A stretch of DNA of 64,000 nucleotides from an uncultured Psychrobacter sp. (lineage in GTDB: Bacteria > Pseudomonadota > Gammaproteobacteria > Pseudomonadales > Moraxellaceae): positions 372,001 to 436,000 of the forward strand of contig NZ_CANKZC010000002.1 in assembly GCF_947488565.1 (NCBI RefSeq), given 5' to 3'. The notes below the pieces were generated by a model. The model was not told the DNA's origin, searched no databases, and worked only from the letters and a program-made list of their open reading frames with translations. Shown here piece by piece: positions 35,822-44,641 of this stretch. Position numbers and translations under genes: made by a program. Within the stretch, counting starts at the first letter, position 1, and each line of letters starts with the position of its first letter.

Positions 35822-37117
35822 ATGAATAATGATATGGATACTCAACAACGTACATATGCTGTCGTTTTATACGGTGCAACGAGTTTTGTCGGTCAAATTA
35901 CTGCGCACTATTTAGCGCAATTTTTGGCAGATACTAGTAAGAAAAGTGATGGAGATACGCAGTCCGTCACTTGGGCAATTGCTGGTCGTGACCAAGAAAA
36001 ATTAGAAAAACTGCAATCTGAGCTCAGCCCAGCGCAGCAGAATGGAGATACTAAAGCGAAGATCGATATCATCGTCGCTAACAGTAACGATGATGCCAGC
36101 CTTGATAAGATGACCGAGCAAACACAAGTTATTATCTCAACGGTTGGTCCCTACCTCAAATATGGCGAACCTTTGATTAAATCGTGTACCAAAAACGGTA
36201 CCGACTATGTCGACCTTACAGGCGAAGCCATTTTTATTAAAGACATGATGGACAAGTACCAAGACGCTGCCAAGCAAAGCGGCGCACGTATTGTTAATTC
36301 GTGCGGATTTGACTCTATCCCCTCAGACCTAGGTGTCTACTACACCCAGCAACAAGCTGAGAAGCAGTTTGATGAAGCCTGTACGGTCATCAATATGAGA
36401 GTAAAAGCGGCAAAAGGTGGTTTGTCGGGCGGTACAGTTGCTTCTATGGCCACTATATTTGAAGAAGTCGGTCAAGATAAAGAGCGCCGTAAGCAAGTTG
36501 CTAACCCCTACTTACTCAATGACGATAAAGACGCGCCTAGTGTGCGTCAAGAGAATGTCAGCCGACCTGAGTATGATGAAGAACACAAGCGCTGGTTGGC
36601 GCCGTTTGTAATGGCAAGTATTAATACGCGCATCGTTCACCGCAGTAATCAGCTTTTGGGCTACGAATATGGTCGTGAGTTTAAATATGATGAAGCGATG
36701 TGGATGAAGGATGGGGTGAAAGGCAAGCTGATGAGCTATGGTATGAGTGCAGGATTATTGAGCTTTGCTACGGCAATGGTATTTAAGCCAAGTCGTGAGC
36801 TGCTCTCAAAACATATCTTACCAAAATCAGGCTCTGGACCTTCTAAGTCTGAACAAGAAAACGGCTACTTTGACATTCGTTTTTTTGGTGAGACTGCCAA
36901 TAACGACAATATCAATACTAAGGTCACAGGCGATAAAGACCCAGGCTATGGCAGCACATCACGTATGCTTGCTCATTCAGCCTTATGTCTTGCTCGAGAT
37001 ATCGCTAAAGAGGATGTGTCAGGTGGTTTTTGGACACCCGCTTCTGCGATGGGTGATAAGCTATTAACGCGCTTAGAGACTCACGCTGGTCTTAGCTTTG
37101 AAGTCGTTGACCAATAA
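35822..37117 (+). CDS. Saccharopine dehydrogenase-like / trans-acting enoyl reductase-like protein
   Basis: A 431-residue oxidoreductase with an N-terminal Rossmann fold: AVVLYGATSFVGQITAHYLA (14-33, G-x-x-x-x-x-G), WAIAGRDQEKLEKLQSEL, VIISTVGPYLKYGEPLIKSC and NGTDYVDLTGEAIFIKDM. These match the family called saccharopine dehydrogenase NADP-binding, which includes mycobacterial trans-acting enoyl reductases and eukaryotic SCCPDH. NSCGFDSIPSDLGVYY and KGGLSGGTVASM are also conserved. It is not expected to be a lysine-pathway enzyme; the substrate is unknown but a lipid role is plausible. An AAGGAAAAA ribosome site precedes ATG. Confidence 0.88.
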   Translation: MNNDMDTQQRTYAVVLYGATSFVGQITAHYLAQFLADTSKKSDGDTQSVTWAIAGRDQEKLEKLQSELSPAQQNGDTKAKIDIIVANSNDDASLDKMTEQTQVIISTVGPYLKYGEPLIKSCTKNGTDYVDLTGEAIFIKDMMDKYQDAAKQSGARIVNSCGFDSIPSDLGVYYTQQQAEKQFDEACTVINMRVKAAKGGLSGGTVASMATIFEEVGQDKERRKQVANPYLLNDDKDAPSVRQENVSRPEYDEEHKRWLAPFVMASINTRIVHRSNQLLGYEYGREFKYDEAMWMKDGVKGKLMSYGMSAGLLSFATAMVFKPSRELLSKHILPKSGSGPSKSEQENGYFDIRFFGETANNDNINTKVTGDKDPGYGSTSRMLAHSALCLARDIAKEDVSGGFWTPASAMGDKLLTRLETHAGLSFEVVDQ

Positions 37118-37143
37118 TAACCGTAAAATATATTGTTAATAAT

Positions 37144-37176
37144 AGCCGCACTTTAATTGTAGAGTGCGGCTTTTTT
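37144..37176 (+). terminator. Rho-independent terminator
   Basis: AGCCGCACT / AGTGCGGCT arms with a ten-base loop and a T run, 27 bases after the reductase stop. Confidence 0.92.
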
Positions 37177-37633
37177 ATTGCTTTGGGCTTTACTGTCTTA
37201 GACTTTCAAACGACTGGATAAATTAACAGAGTGACAGTCGGGTCAAAATGAAAGAAGTAGCACACGACTAAACCAATATTTAGTAAATGCGCTAAATAAG
37301 CATAAGGTCAGCAATGTTAACAAACGATAATTGTGTATTTCGTACGTAAGCATTATTACCAATTTATGGTTATGTGCCACATAACGACACACTTCGTTAA
37401 TGCAATGAAACAGTGGCATTCATTTATATCACGTACCCTTAATAAAGTTATCAACCTGTGAAGATTGTGTCTATAAAACTGATTAAATAAGACATCAACA
37501 ACCAGTTCAAATAGCTAAAAAATGATAAGTTAAGAGCAAGAAAATAACGCTCAAATAACTGTTCTTTAAACTAAAATCTTAAAATAACGGTTGAGTAACA
37601 ACGACAACCAACAGTCATTGAGAGGAATCTATT
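37177..37633. other. Long leader region of the exported protein gene
   Basis: About 455 AT-rich bases. A 17-base dyad, GTTATGTGCCACATAAC (37369-37385; 8-base arms around one base), could be a regulator site. A later GTTCTTTAAACTAAAATCTTA segment near 37561 is AT-rich and could hold the promoter. No gene seen. Confidence 0.45.
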
Positions 37634-38449
37634 ATGAAATTGAATATATTAACGACAGCCATGTTAGCGTCAGGCCTAGCTATGTTTGCGCATTCTGCCA
37701 ATGCAGCTATGGTTACTGATGAACATGGTAACGTAGGCTACGACAGCTATGAAGAATGTGTCACCGCGGTAAAAGACGGCTCTGCTACATTCTACACCCC
37801 TTACACCTATCAAAAGCCAAAACGCCGCGCTGGTGAGGCTTCTGTCAAAACAATGCGTTTGTCCGAAGTTATGATTCCTCAAGATGTGGTTAGCAGCAAT
37901 GACTTACAAACGTCAGATTATGCAGCCGGTGCTTGTGATTTGGGTGTCGGTCAATCGGATGGTCGTTATGGTGTTTCGGGTGCATTGGTCGGTAAATATG
38001 TGCCTATTGCCCCTGATATGCCCGTTAATGTCTACATGAATAAAAGTGGTGACCCTATACGTTTGAGCATGCAACAGTGCGACAATCATTTTAGTGATAA
38101 GTTTCCAACTCCTGTAGTAAGCGAAGTGACATCTCTTGAAGCGCAAGTGGCTGTGGCAGAAGCGCGTATTGTAGAGCCAGTCGTCGTTGCAACTAAGCGC
38201 GTTATTCGTCCTACTAAATATAGTGTGAAAGAGGTCATCTATGCTCCAGAAGACCAGATTAAACGTATCAAAACGGCGGAAGGTACAGCAATAGCCATCG
38301 AAGATGGTACTGAGCGTGCTACGATTGTTGGTCAGGAAGCTGACGAGCAAATCGTTGATGAAATCGAAATCAATCAAACGTTCCCAGTTACTCGTGTACC
38401 TAACAATGATACATCATCACGTGTTGTGGACCCAGTTACTGGCGAATAG
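37634..38449 (+). CDS. Exported protein of unknown function
   Basis: A 271-residue protein with a clear signal peptide (MKLNILTTAMLASGLAMFAH, cleavage after ANA near 24). The mature part starts with AMVTDEHGNVGYDSYEECVTAV, and has three Cys in all, in EECV, GACDLG and QQCDNH. After VSEVTSLEAQVAVAEARI it becomes an extended Val/Ile/Arg/Thr-rich region. The opening resembles periplasmic stress-type proteins, but I do not recognise the family. A GAGAGGAATC ribosome site precedes the ATG. It may be surface or periplasmic; no operon partner is closer than 430 bases. Confidence 0.75.
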   Translation: MKLNILTTAMLASGLAMFAHSANAAMVTDEHGNVGYDSYEECVTAVKDGSATFYTPYTYQKPKRRAGEASVKTMRLSEVMIPQDVVSSNDLQTSDYAAGACDLGVGQSDGRYGVSGALVGKYVPIAPDMPVNVYMNKSGDPIRLSMQQCDNHFSDKFPTPVVSEVTSLEAQVAVAEARIVEPVVVATKRVIRPTKYSVKEVIYAPEDQIKRIKTAEGTAIAIEDGTERATIVGQEADEQIVDEIEINQTFPVTRVPNNDTSSRVVDPVTGE

Positions 38450-38690
38450 CTCATTGTAGAATGTATAGTTGGCTTATCATCAAAGGATAACGTGTCATAT
38501 TTTATTGATTTTAACTCCTAAATTATCGGTCAAAATTTATACATATCTACAGACACAGCACTTGCATATCGTCACACGAATACATCAATCTGTTAGACCT
38601 TTAATGAGTTTACTACTGAAGTACCAACCTGAGAGCTGGTACTTTGCGTGTTGAGATTATAGCTATTTTATAAATCTTTTACTTATAAGT
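38450..38690. other. Downstream region with a small hairpin
   Basis: No gene seen; a 61-codon plus frame at 38469-38654 has no ribosome site. AAGTACCA (38619-38626) pairs with TGGTACTT (38637-38644) but lacks a long T run. Confidence 0.4.
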
Positions 38691-38729
38691 ATCATGACAA
38701 CCTACAACCAACTCAGTTGTCATGATTTT
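38691..38729 (+). terminator. Probable terminator after the exported protein gene
   Basis: Eleven-base perfect arms ATCATGACAAC / GTTGTCATGAT with a 14-base loop and a TTTTG tail; the distance from the stop (240 bases) is long. Confidence 0.55.
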
Positions 38730-38734
38730 GTTCT

Positions 38735-38791
38735 ATCTACAGTTGACGTTTTAAATATATTAAACAGTTATATTTAAAACGTTAAGTAGAT
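38735..38791. promoter_or_regulatory. Large inverted repeat upstream of the repeat-protein gene
   Basis: ACGTTTTAAATATA (38746-38759) and TATATTTAAAACGT (38769-38782) are perfect 14-base inverted arms with a 9-base spacer, and ATCTAC / GTAGAT extend the symmetry outside. It lies about 90-145 bases upstream of the gene at 38881. A nearby AGCTTAA / TTAAGCT pair (38824-38846) is closer to the start. Confidence 0.5.
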
Positions 38792-38880
38792 GGATAACTA
38801 AAGGAATAACGCTAAGTAGCGATCAAGCTTAAGCATATTTTAAGCTGATTAATAAAACTTGTGACTCAAGGAATTAACTG

Positions 38881-39480
38881 ATGCAAAAACGTACTTTATC
38901 ATTAATCATCGGCGCAGCTTTAGTAATGCCAAGTATCGCCATGGCTGCTCCTATGGATCAGGGCAATATTACACCAGCAGATATGCGCGATACTCCTGCA
39001 CCTAATACTTTACAAGCTGAGATTGAAGGCCCAGATGGTGAGTTATTGGCTACTCAACCGGGTGAAGTAGAAAGTGATGTAAATATTACTGAAACGAACC
39101 CTAACGAGATGAACGATCCAAACATGATGGGTAACCTTGATGAGATGAACGACCCAAACATGATGAGTAACCCTGACGAGATGAACGATCCAGACATGAT
39201 GAGTAACCCTGATGAGATGAACGAACCAAACATGATGGGTAACCCTGATGAGATGACCAATCTCGACTCTGAGCAAGCTGCCCCGCAAGCCCTAAACCAA
39301 CAACATAGCAATACTGAGTATCAGCCATTGATTGCAGGTGAAGTGCTTAACGATGATCCTAACAGCGCAAACGCAGCAGTTACGCTGCAAGAGAAAACTA
39401 AAGATAACCGTGGTGAATTACTAGCCACTCAGCCTGCTGAAGTTGAATTTAGCGAAAATCGCCGTGTTATGCCACGTTAA
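38881..39480 (+). CDS. Exported acidic protein with a 12-residue tandem repeat
   Basis: A 199-residue protein with a signal peptide (MQKRTLSLIIGAALVMPSIA, cleavage after AMA near 22). Residues about 75-122 are four tandem copies of a 12-residue unit, N/DEMNDPNMMxNP, and a fifth partial copy (DEMTNL). A second, separate duplication occurs: GELLATQPGEVE near 53 and GELLATQPAEVE near 178, which flank the repeat block and QQHSNTEYQPLIAGEVLND. The mature protein is strongly acidic and Met/Asn/Pro-rich, so probably disordered in the periplasm or at the surface. Function is unknown. AAGGAATTAACTG precedes the ATG. Confidence 0.82.
   Translation: MQKRTLSLIIGAALVMPSIAMAAPMDQGNITPADMRDTPAPNTLQAEIEGPDGELLATQPGEVESDVNITETNPNEMNDPNMMGNLDEMNDPNMMSNPDEMNDPDMMSNPDEMNEPNMMGNPDEMTNLDSEQAAPQALNQQHSNTEYQPLIAGEVLNDDPNSANAAVTLQEKTKDNRGELLATQPAEVEFSENRRVMPR
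39103..39246 (+). repeat. 36-bp coding tandem repeat (four units)
   Basis: Four in-frame 36-base units starting with (A/G)A(C/T)GAGATGAACGA and coding for the D-E-M-N-D-P-N-M-M-x-N-P unit. Differences are mostly third-base or conservative, so expansion is recent enough to allow copy-number change. Confidence 0.9.
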
Positions 39481-39554
39481 TGTCGTTTAACTAACGATGA
39501 TTCAGCGATGGTTGGTTAAAGACATATCACTAATGAAAACATATGTTGTGTGCA

Positions 39555-39584
39555 TAAAAAAGGCAGCCTAACGGCTGCCTTTTT
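39555..39584. terminator. Bidirectional terminator before tex
   Basis: AAAAAAGGCAGCC / GGCTGCCTTTTT arms with a four-base loop between convergent genes; T runs on both strands. Confidence 0.92.
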
Positions 39585-39609
39585 ATGTCTCTTTATCAAT
39601 TACTTGCTA

Positions 39610-42126
39610 TTATTTCTTATTTTTTGTTACACCCGCTTCTTGTAGCAGTGCACCAAGTGTACCCATTTTGCCAGGCGCTTCAGCTTTATCAGCTCTAGGC
39701 GCTTTGCTGCGGTTGTTAGCACTGTCTTTTTCTTGACGGTTGCCACGTGGTTTTGATGGGCGCTTATCGGTGGCTGGACGATTGCTACGTGGGCGGCTGG
39801 CTTTGTCATCATTACCAGTGTTTGCAGTAGGCTTTGCTACTGAATGCGCTGGCTTTTCAGATTCAGGCTTCATACTAAAACCAATGCGGCCACGTTTTTC
39901 ATCAATAGAAATGACGCGCACCGAAACGATGTCACCTGGTTTAACGCGGTTCATCGGATCTGCAACGAAGTCATTGGCCATCTGTGAGATATGTACCAAG
40001 CCGTCTTGGTGTACGCCAACATCAACGAAACAACCAAAAGCGGTCACGTTGGTCACAACGCCTTCAAGCTGCATGCCTTCTTCTAAGTCCTTAATGCTAT
40101 TGACATCTTCACGGAAACTAGCCGTTTTGAACTCAGGACGTGGATCGCGTGCTGGTTTTGCCAGCTCTTCAATGATGGCTTTTACACTGATATTGTCATC
40201 ATTTGCCGCGAGTGCATTGGTATCGATAGTATTTAGCACACCATCATTACCGAGCACCTCTGACAATACCTTGTCTGTTTGCGCCAATAAGCTGTCGACC
40301 AGCTCATAGCTTTCTGGATGCACGCCTGTGGCATCCAGCGGGTTGCTACCGTCATGAATACGTAGGAAGCCTGCCGCTTGCTCAAAGGTCTTAGCGCCTA
40401 AACGCGGAACGTTTTTGAGCGCTTCACGACTATCAAATGCGCCATGTTCTTTGCGATAAGTGACGATTTGCTGAGCGACATTTTTATTCAAACCTGCGAT
40501 GTGCGCTAAGATAGCAGGACTTGCTGTATTGACATCAACACCAACCGCATTCACGCTATCTTGAGTCACTTTATCAAGACTATCAGCCAACTGACTTTGG
40601 TTCACATCATGCTGATATTGACCAACACCAATCGCTTTTGGATCAACCTTTACCAGCTCTGAGAGCGGATCTTGTAAGCGGCGAGCGATAGATACCGCGC
40701 CGCGTACAGATACATCTAGGTTAGCAAGCTCATCGCTGGCAAGCTCGCTTGCAGAATAGACTGATGCGCCAGACTCGTTGACGATGACGGCTTTGGCTTT
40801 CAAAGCAGCATTCGCAGCCAAAATCTCTTTTACCATCGCATCTGTTTCGCGGCTAGCAGTCCCGTTACCGATAGCGACTAGATCAACATCATAAGTGCTT
40901 AGTAGCTCATCGATGACTTTTTTGGCCTCGGCCATCTTGTTGTCAGGCGCAAATGGATAAACTGTCGCCACGACAGGCTTGTCTTCGCCGTCTAACATGA
41001 CATGACCTTGGGCATCGACAATCGCCATTTTGACGCCATGACGGATACCAGGATCCACACCCAAAATGACTTTGCGACCGGCAGGTGCTGACATTAGTAA
41101 GTGCTGCAAATTGTTCGCAAATACATCGATTGCATCGGCCTCAGCAGTCAGACGCTTTTCAGTCAACAACCGATGCTCAATATGCGGACGCCATTTATCT
41201 TTCCACAGACTAGTCGCTGCTTGTGCTAAAAATTCACGGCGCTCAGCAGGCGCTTTAGCATCGACATCGAAATGACTAATGATTTTTTCGATGAACGGCG
41301 CGTCTTCACCTTCGATTTTGAGTCCCAAAACGTTTTCTTGACGACCGCGCAACATCGCAAGCAGGCGATGATTAGGCAGACGGGCAAGGCTTTCGCTATG
41401 CTCAAAATAGTCTTTGAATTTTTCACCGACTTCGCGTTTTTCATCACTTGCAACAGTGGAGACGATACTGGCCGTTTTTGCAAAACCATTACGCAAATCA
41501 TCGAGTAGATTCAGTGCTTGTGTCCATTCATCGACGATGATGGCTTGTACACCAGCCAGTTGTTTGTCGATATCGCTAAAATCAACTTCGATCTCATTAC
41601 CGCTATCATCAGACAGACTGCTTGGTGCTTGATAGTCAGCTAAAGCCTCTATCGGGGTAATCTCTTGCGTCAAGACCGCTTGTGCTACCACATCGAGACC
41701 AGCAGCGCGCGCCTTGGCTGCCGGTGAACGGCGACGCGGACGGTATGGCAAGTAGATGTCTTCAAGCTCAAGCTTAGACGTCGCATTATCAATACGGGTC
41801 TGTAACTCGTCTGTCAAATTGCCTTGTGTGCTCAGTAGCTCAGTAATTTTGAGGCGACGTGTTGCCATATCGCGCTCATAATTGAGCGATTTTTCTAGAG
41901 CACGCAGCTGTGCATCGTCTAAATTTTGCGTCTTTTCTTTGCGATAACGGGCAATAAATGGAACCGTTGCCCCTTCATCGTAGAGTTTGACAAACGCATT
42001 GACTTGAGCAGTCTTAATGCCAAGCGCGCGAGCAAGTTTGTCGTGAATATTCGCGTGTGTGGTTGCATCCAGACCCTGTAAATTCGTCGAGGGTTGAGAC
42101 GCCGTTAAGGTATCAGTGCTACTCAT
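39610..42126 (-). CDS. tex: Tex family RNA-binding transcription accessory protein
   Basis: An 838-residue cytosolic nucleic-acid-binding protein. Order of domains fits Tex: N-terminal helix-turn-helix-like region (about 25-200, with VPFIARYRKEKTQNLDDAQL), the YqgF/RuvC-like domain (KVILGVDPGIRHGVKMAIVD near 352), helix-hairpin-helix repeats (GVDVNTASPAILAHIAGLN and KNVPRLGAKTFEQAAGFLR near 520-590), and a C-terminal S1 domain (GMQLEGVVTNVTAFGCFVDVGVHQDGLVHISQM near 676). A Lys/Arg/Pro-rich basic tail (about 755-838) extends it beyond the ~780-residue norm. Role: transcription-related RNA binding, not well defined. Confidence 0.95.
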   Translation of the reverse strand: MSSTDTLTASQPSTNLQGLDATTHANIHDKLARALGIKTAQVNAFVKLYDEGATVPFIARYRKEKTQNLDDAQLRALEKSLNYERDMATRRLKITELLSTQGNLTDELQTRIDNATSKLELEDIYLPYRPRRRSPAAKARAAGLDVVAQAVLTQEITPIEALADYQAPSSLSDDSGNEIEVDFSDIDKQLAGVQAIIVDEWTQALNLLDDLRNGFAKTASIVSTVASDEKREVGEKFKDYFEHSESLARLPNHRLLAMLRGRQENVLGLKIEGEDAPFIEKIISHFDVDAKAPAERREFLAQAATSLWKDKWRPHIEHRLLTEKRLTAEADAIDVFANNLQHLLMSAPAGRKVILGVDPGIRHGVKMAIVDAQGHVMLDGEDKPVVATVYPFAPDNKMAEAKKVIDELLSTYDVDLVAIGNGTASRETDAMVKEILAANAALKAKAVIVNESGASVYSASELASDELANLDVSVRGAVSIARRLQDPLSELVKVDPKAIGVGQYQHDVNQSQLADSLDKVTQDSVNAVGVDVNTASPAILAHIAGLNKNVAQQIVTYRKEHGAFDSREALKNVPRLGAKTFEQAAGFLRIHDGSNPLDATGVHPESYELVDSLLAQTDKVLSEVLGNDGVLNTIDTNALAANDDNISVKAIIEELAKPARDPRPEFKTASFREDVNSIKDLEEGMQLEGVVTNVTAFGCFVDVGVHQDGLVHISQMANDFVADPMNRVKPGDIVSVRVISIDEKRGRIGFSMKPESEKPAHSVAKPTANTGNDDKASRPRSNRPATDKRPSKPRGNRQEKDSANNRSKAPRADKAEAPGKMGTLGALLQEAGVTKNKK

Positions 42127-42717
42127 ATCCGTATCAATCGTTGAGAAATGTAGTTTGGCATTATAGCAAAAGCTGCATGAATAAAAATCCTTTTTATATC
42201 TTCATTACTTATCATAGTCTTTATCACTCAAATAATAGTCTTTATCGCTCAAATAATAGTCTTTATGGTTTAAGTTTTCATATAAACTAGCGCTAATCGC
42301 TACGTTAAACAAACGCATACAGCATTTATGTCTATGGATGATGCAATTGCCTGTCCAATCTTATACACTAAAGCTATAAGATTAAAAATATCAATCTTCC
42401 TCAAACCCTTCAATAAAGGTATGAATGGTCAGATTTGCTCTAAAAACAGTTTTTGTTACTATTACTTTTTTAGAATTTTTGACCGTAGGATTTTTGGTTT
42501 TGTGTTATAAGTATTTAGTGGGATGGATACCACATAGATTGACTGTTAAATAGATTGATATGAACTCATAACAACCTCTACCCTCAAGATGGTACTAGTA
42601 TCTAATGTGTCGATTATCAACAACAATCATAATTTTTGACAATAGTAGCTCTTGGCAATGACAATCTTTGGTAACAACAGTTTTTGGTAACGACACTATT
42701 CATTAAAGGATATCTGC
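42127..42717. other. Divergent intergenic region, tex / ompR
   Basis: About 590 AT-rich bases. It contains a 21-bp tandem repeat (42214-42268) and, at 42631-42695, loosely repeated TTGGTAAC(A/G)AC units. A 60-codon frame at 42328-42510 is not convincing. Confidence 0.5.
42214..42268 (+). repeat. 21-bp non-coding tandem repeat, 2.6 copies
   Basis: ATAGTCTTTATCACTCAAATA is followed directly by a copy with one change (A to G at base 13) and then by ATAGTCTTTATGG. It lies 88 bases upstream of the tex start, possibly within its leader or promoter. Confidence 0.85.
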
Positions 42718-43479
42718 ATGACTGATAATAAAAGCACCGATAGCATGACCCAACGTATTTTAGTCGTCGATGATGATGCACGCCTACGTTCTTTATTACA
42801 GCGCTTTCTAGAAGATGATGGCTTTGTAGTGCGGACGGCTCACGATGCCAGTCAAATGGACAAACTAATGCAGCGTGAATTGTTTTCTTTAGTAGTATTG
42901 GATTTGATGCTACCAGGAGAGGACGGTATCAGTATTTGTAGACGTCTACGTGAAGACAACGGTGATATTCCAATCATCATGTTAACCGCCAAAGGTGGCG
43001 ATGCAGATCGTATCGCCGGTCTGGAGGCGGGCGCTGATGATTACTTGCCAAAGCCCTTTAACCCAAAAGAGCTATTAGCACGTATCAAAGCGGTATTACG
43101 CCGTCAAAACCGCGAGCTGCCAGGCGCGCCAAGCTATCAGCTAGAAGTGGTTGAATTTGGACCATGGACGCTTGATTTATCGACGCGTACACTTAAACGT
43201 GACGGCAACGTCGTGACATTGACGACAGGAGAGTTTTCTGTCTTAAAGGCCCTAGTACAGCATCCGCGCGAACCATTGACGCGTGATAAGCTTATGAATC
43301 TTGCACGTGGCCGTGAATGGGGCGCGATGGAGCGCTCAATCGATGTTCAAGTATCACGCTTGCGCCGTCTAATAGAAGACAACCCATCACAGGCCCGTTA
43401 TATTCAAACGGTCTGGGGTGTGGGCTATGTCTTTGTTCCTGATGAGTCAGAATCGGATGCTGAAGCTGAAAACGGATAA
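42718..43479 (+). CDS. ompR: OmpR-type DNA-binding response regulator
   Basis: A 253-residue response regulator. The receiver domain (about 14-130) has the acidic pair in VVDDDARLR, the phosphorylatable Asp in LVVLDLMLPGEDG near 61, MLTAKG, and YLPKPFNPKELLARI with the conserved Lys. A winged-helix C-terminal domain (about 150-243) has LTTGEFSVLKALVQHP, RDKLMNLARGREWGAMERSIDVQVSRLRRLIE and YIQTVWGVGYVFVP, closely OmpR-like. It should respond to osmotic or envelope signals. No sensor kinase gene is adjacent: the next gene is exoD, 20 bases downstream, so EnvZ (if present) is elsewhere. AAAGGATATC precedes ATG. Confidence 0.93.
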   Translation: MTDNKSTDSMTQRILVVDDDARLRSLLQRFLEDDGFVVRTAHDASQMDKLMQRELFSLVVLDLMLPGEDGISICRRLREDNGDIPIIMLTAKGGDADRIAGLEAGADDYLPKPFNPKELLARIKAVLRRQNRELPGAPSYQLEVVEFGPWTLDLSTRTLKRDGNVVTLTTGEFSVLKALVQHPREPLTRDKLMNLARGREWGAMERSIDVQVSRLRRLIEDNPSQARYIQTVWGVGYVFVPDESESDAEAENG

Positions 43480-43499
43480 AAGCTAAGCGCTTAGGAACT

Positions 43500-44201
43500 A
43501 TGATGACAGACGATAACTCTTCTCCTCATAAATCTGGCGTTCGTACAGACCATCACTTAGTTACTCTAGATAAGCATAAAAGTGCTTATCGTGATAAAGA
43601 AAATTCAGAGTCGAGTCATTCTTCATCAGAACACAGTCTGACTGCTGTACTTAAGCAATTAGACCCTGATAAAGATGCGGGCAAGGTAGATATCGGCGAT
43701 ATCATGGATACGCTTAACTCTAAAGGCTTTGGACCTTTAATATTTGCCCCTGCTCTCATTGCTATCATGCCAACAGGCGGCATCCCTGGGGTGCCAACAG
43801 TTTGCGGTATTATAATTATTTTGATTAGCATTCAGATGCTCTTTGGTAAAGAGCGACCTTGGTTACCACAATTTGTTGATAATATCTCTTTTGATGAGGA
43901 CAAACTGCACAAAGGTGTGAACATTGCATCAAAAGCCACAAGGTGGATCGATAAAGTCGTTAAACCCAGACTTAAGTCGCTAACCTCTAATAAGGCAAAA
44001 AAGGTAGCGGCAGCCCTTTGTATTTTTGCTGCCCTTGCTATGATTCCTCTTGAGCTCATACCTTTCGCGGTTATGATACCTGCGGCCTCTGTCATTTTAT
44101 TTGCCATCGCTTTGATTACAGAAGATGGATATGTGTTTTTAGCTGGCTTACTGTTGAATCTGGTCACTATTTATTTTTTAATTACTCAAGTACTTTTATA
44201 A
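43500..44201 (+). CDS. exoD: ExoD family membrane protein
   Basis: A 233-residue inner-membrane protein of the ExoD family (exopolysaccharide synthesis, named from Rhizobium). It has a ~55-residue polar N-terminus, then DKDAGKVDIGDIMDTLNSKG and the family pattern GFGPLIFAPALIAIMPTGGIPGVP near 79-101, LISIQMLFGKERPWLPQF near 107-124, and four or five membrane helices. The role of the family is unclear. It begins 20 bases after ompR, so they are probably one operon. A terminator follows at 44204-44230. Confidence 0.87.
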   Translation: MMTDDNSSPHKSGVRTDHHLVTLDKHKSAYRDKENSESSHSSSEHSLTAVLKQLDPDKDAGKVDIGDIMDTLNSKGFGPLIFAPALIAIMPTGGIPGVPTVCGIIIILISIQMLFGKERPWLPQFVDNISFDEDKLHKGVNIASKATRWIDKVVKPRLKSLTSNKAKKVAAALCIFAALAMIPLELIPFAVMIPAASVILFAIALITEDGYVFLAGLLLNLVTIYFLITQVLL

Positions 44202-44203
44202 AG

Positions 44204-44230
44204 AAACCAACCGCATCGGGTTGGTTTTTT
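44204..44230. terminator. Terminator between exoD and the DksA-like gene
   Basis: AAACCAACC / GGTTGGTTT arms with a six-base loop and a six-T tail on the plus strand. Confidence 0.88.
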
Positions 44231-44253
44231 ATGATAAACATAATACAACATTA

Positions 44254-44520
44254 TTAGCGCAATTGACTGTCTTTACTGCCGCGGCGATTAAATAGCTCCG
44301 CCGCTTTAGCGTCTTGTTCAAGCTCCGTCTGACAGCCGACACAATGCTGAACACCAGGTACAGCTATACGCCGCGCTTGTGGAATTGGGTTACCACATTC
44401 ATCACAAAACTCAGCGCTATCACCTGTAGGTATAGCACTTCTGACACGATCCAATGCATCATTCACGGTTGCATCCATCTGTTCGTGCTCAGCACCATCT
44501 CTTGACCAGCCACCTGCCAT
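44254..44520 (-). CDS. DksA/TraR-type C4 zinc-finger protein (YbiI-like)
   Basis: An 88-residue protein with FCDECGNPIPQARRIAVPGV then HCVGCQTELEQ: C-x2-C and C-x2-C ligands separated by about 17 residues, the DksA/TraR zinc finger. It lacks the long coiled coil of DksA, as do the short YbiI/TraR members that may enter the RNA polymerase secondary channel. The start MAGGWSRDGAEHEQM resembles YbiI proteins, which start MA-x-GW. Function is inferred from family only. Confidence 0.9.
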   Translation of the reverse strand: MAGGWSRDGAEHEQMDATVNDALDRVRSAIPTGDSAEFCDECGNPIPQARRIAVPGVQHCVGCQTELEQDAKAAELFNRRGSKDSQLR

Positions 44521-44641
44521 AACTTATCCTTTCTTATTTAATAAAAGTCTTTAAGAACAAATAGATGGGGCTAAATAATCTTGTTTTCAATACTGTTATC
44601 ATTTCCAATACCGAAGAAAATAAAGCCAGTTATTATGCGTT

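Noticed and set aside
39103..39246. Possible CRISPR array
   Set aside because: The 36-base periodicity is contiguous in-frame coding repeat without spacers.
39043..39328. Three overlapping minus-strand frames with repeats
   Set aside because: They are antisense images of the 36-bp coding repeat in the plus-strand gene.
42328..42510. 60-codon plus frame upstream of ompR
   Set aside because: AT-rich, no ribosome site, implausible composition.
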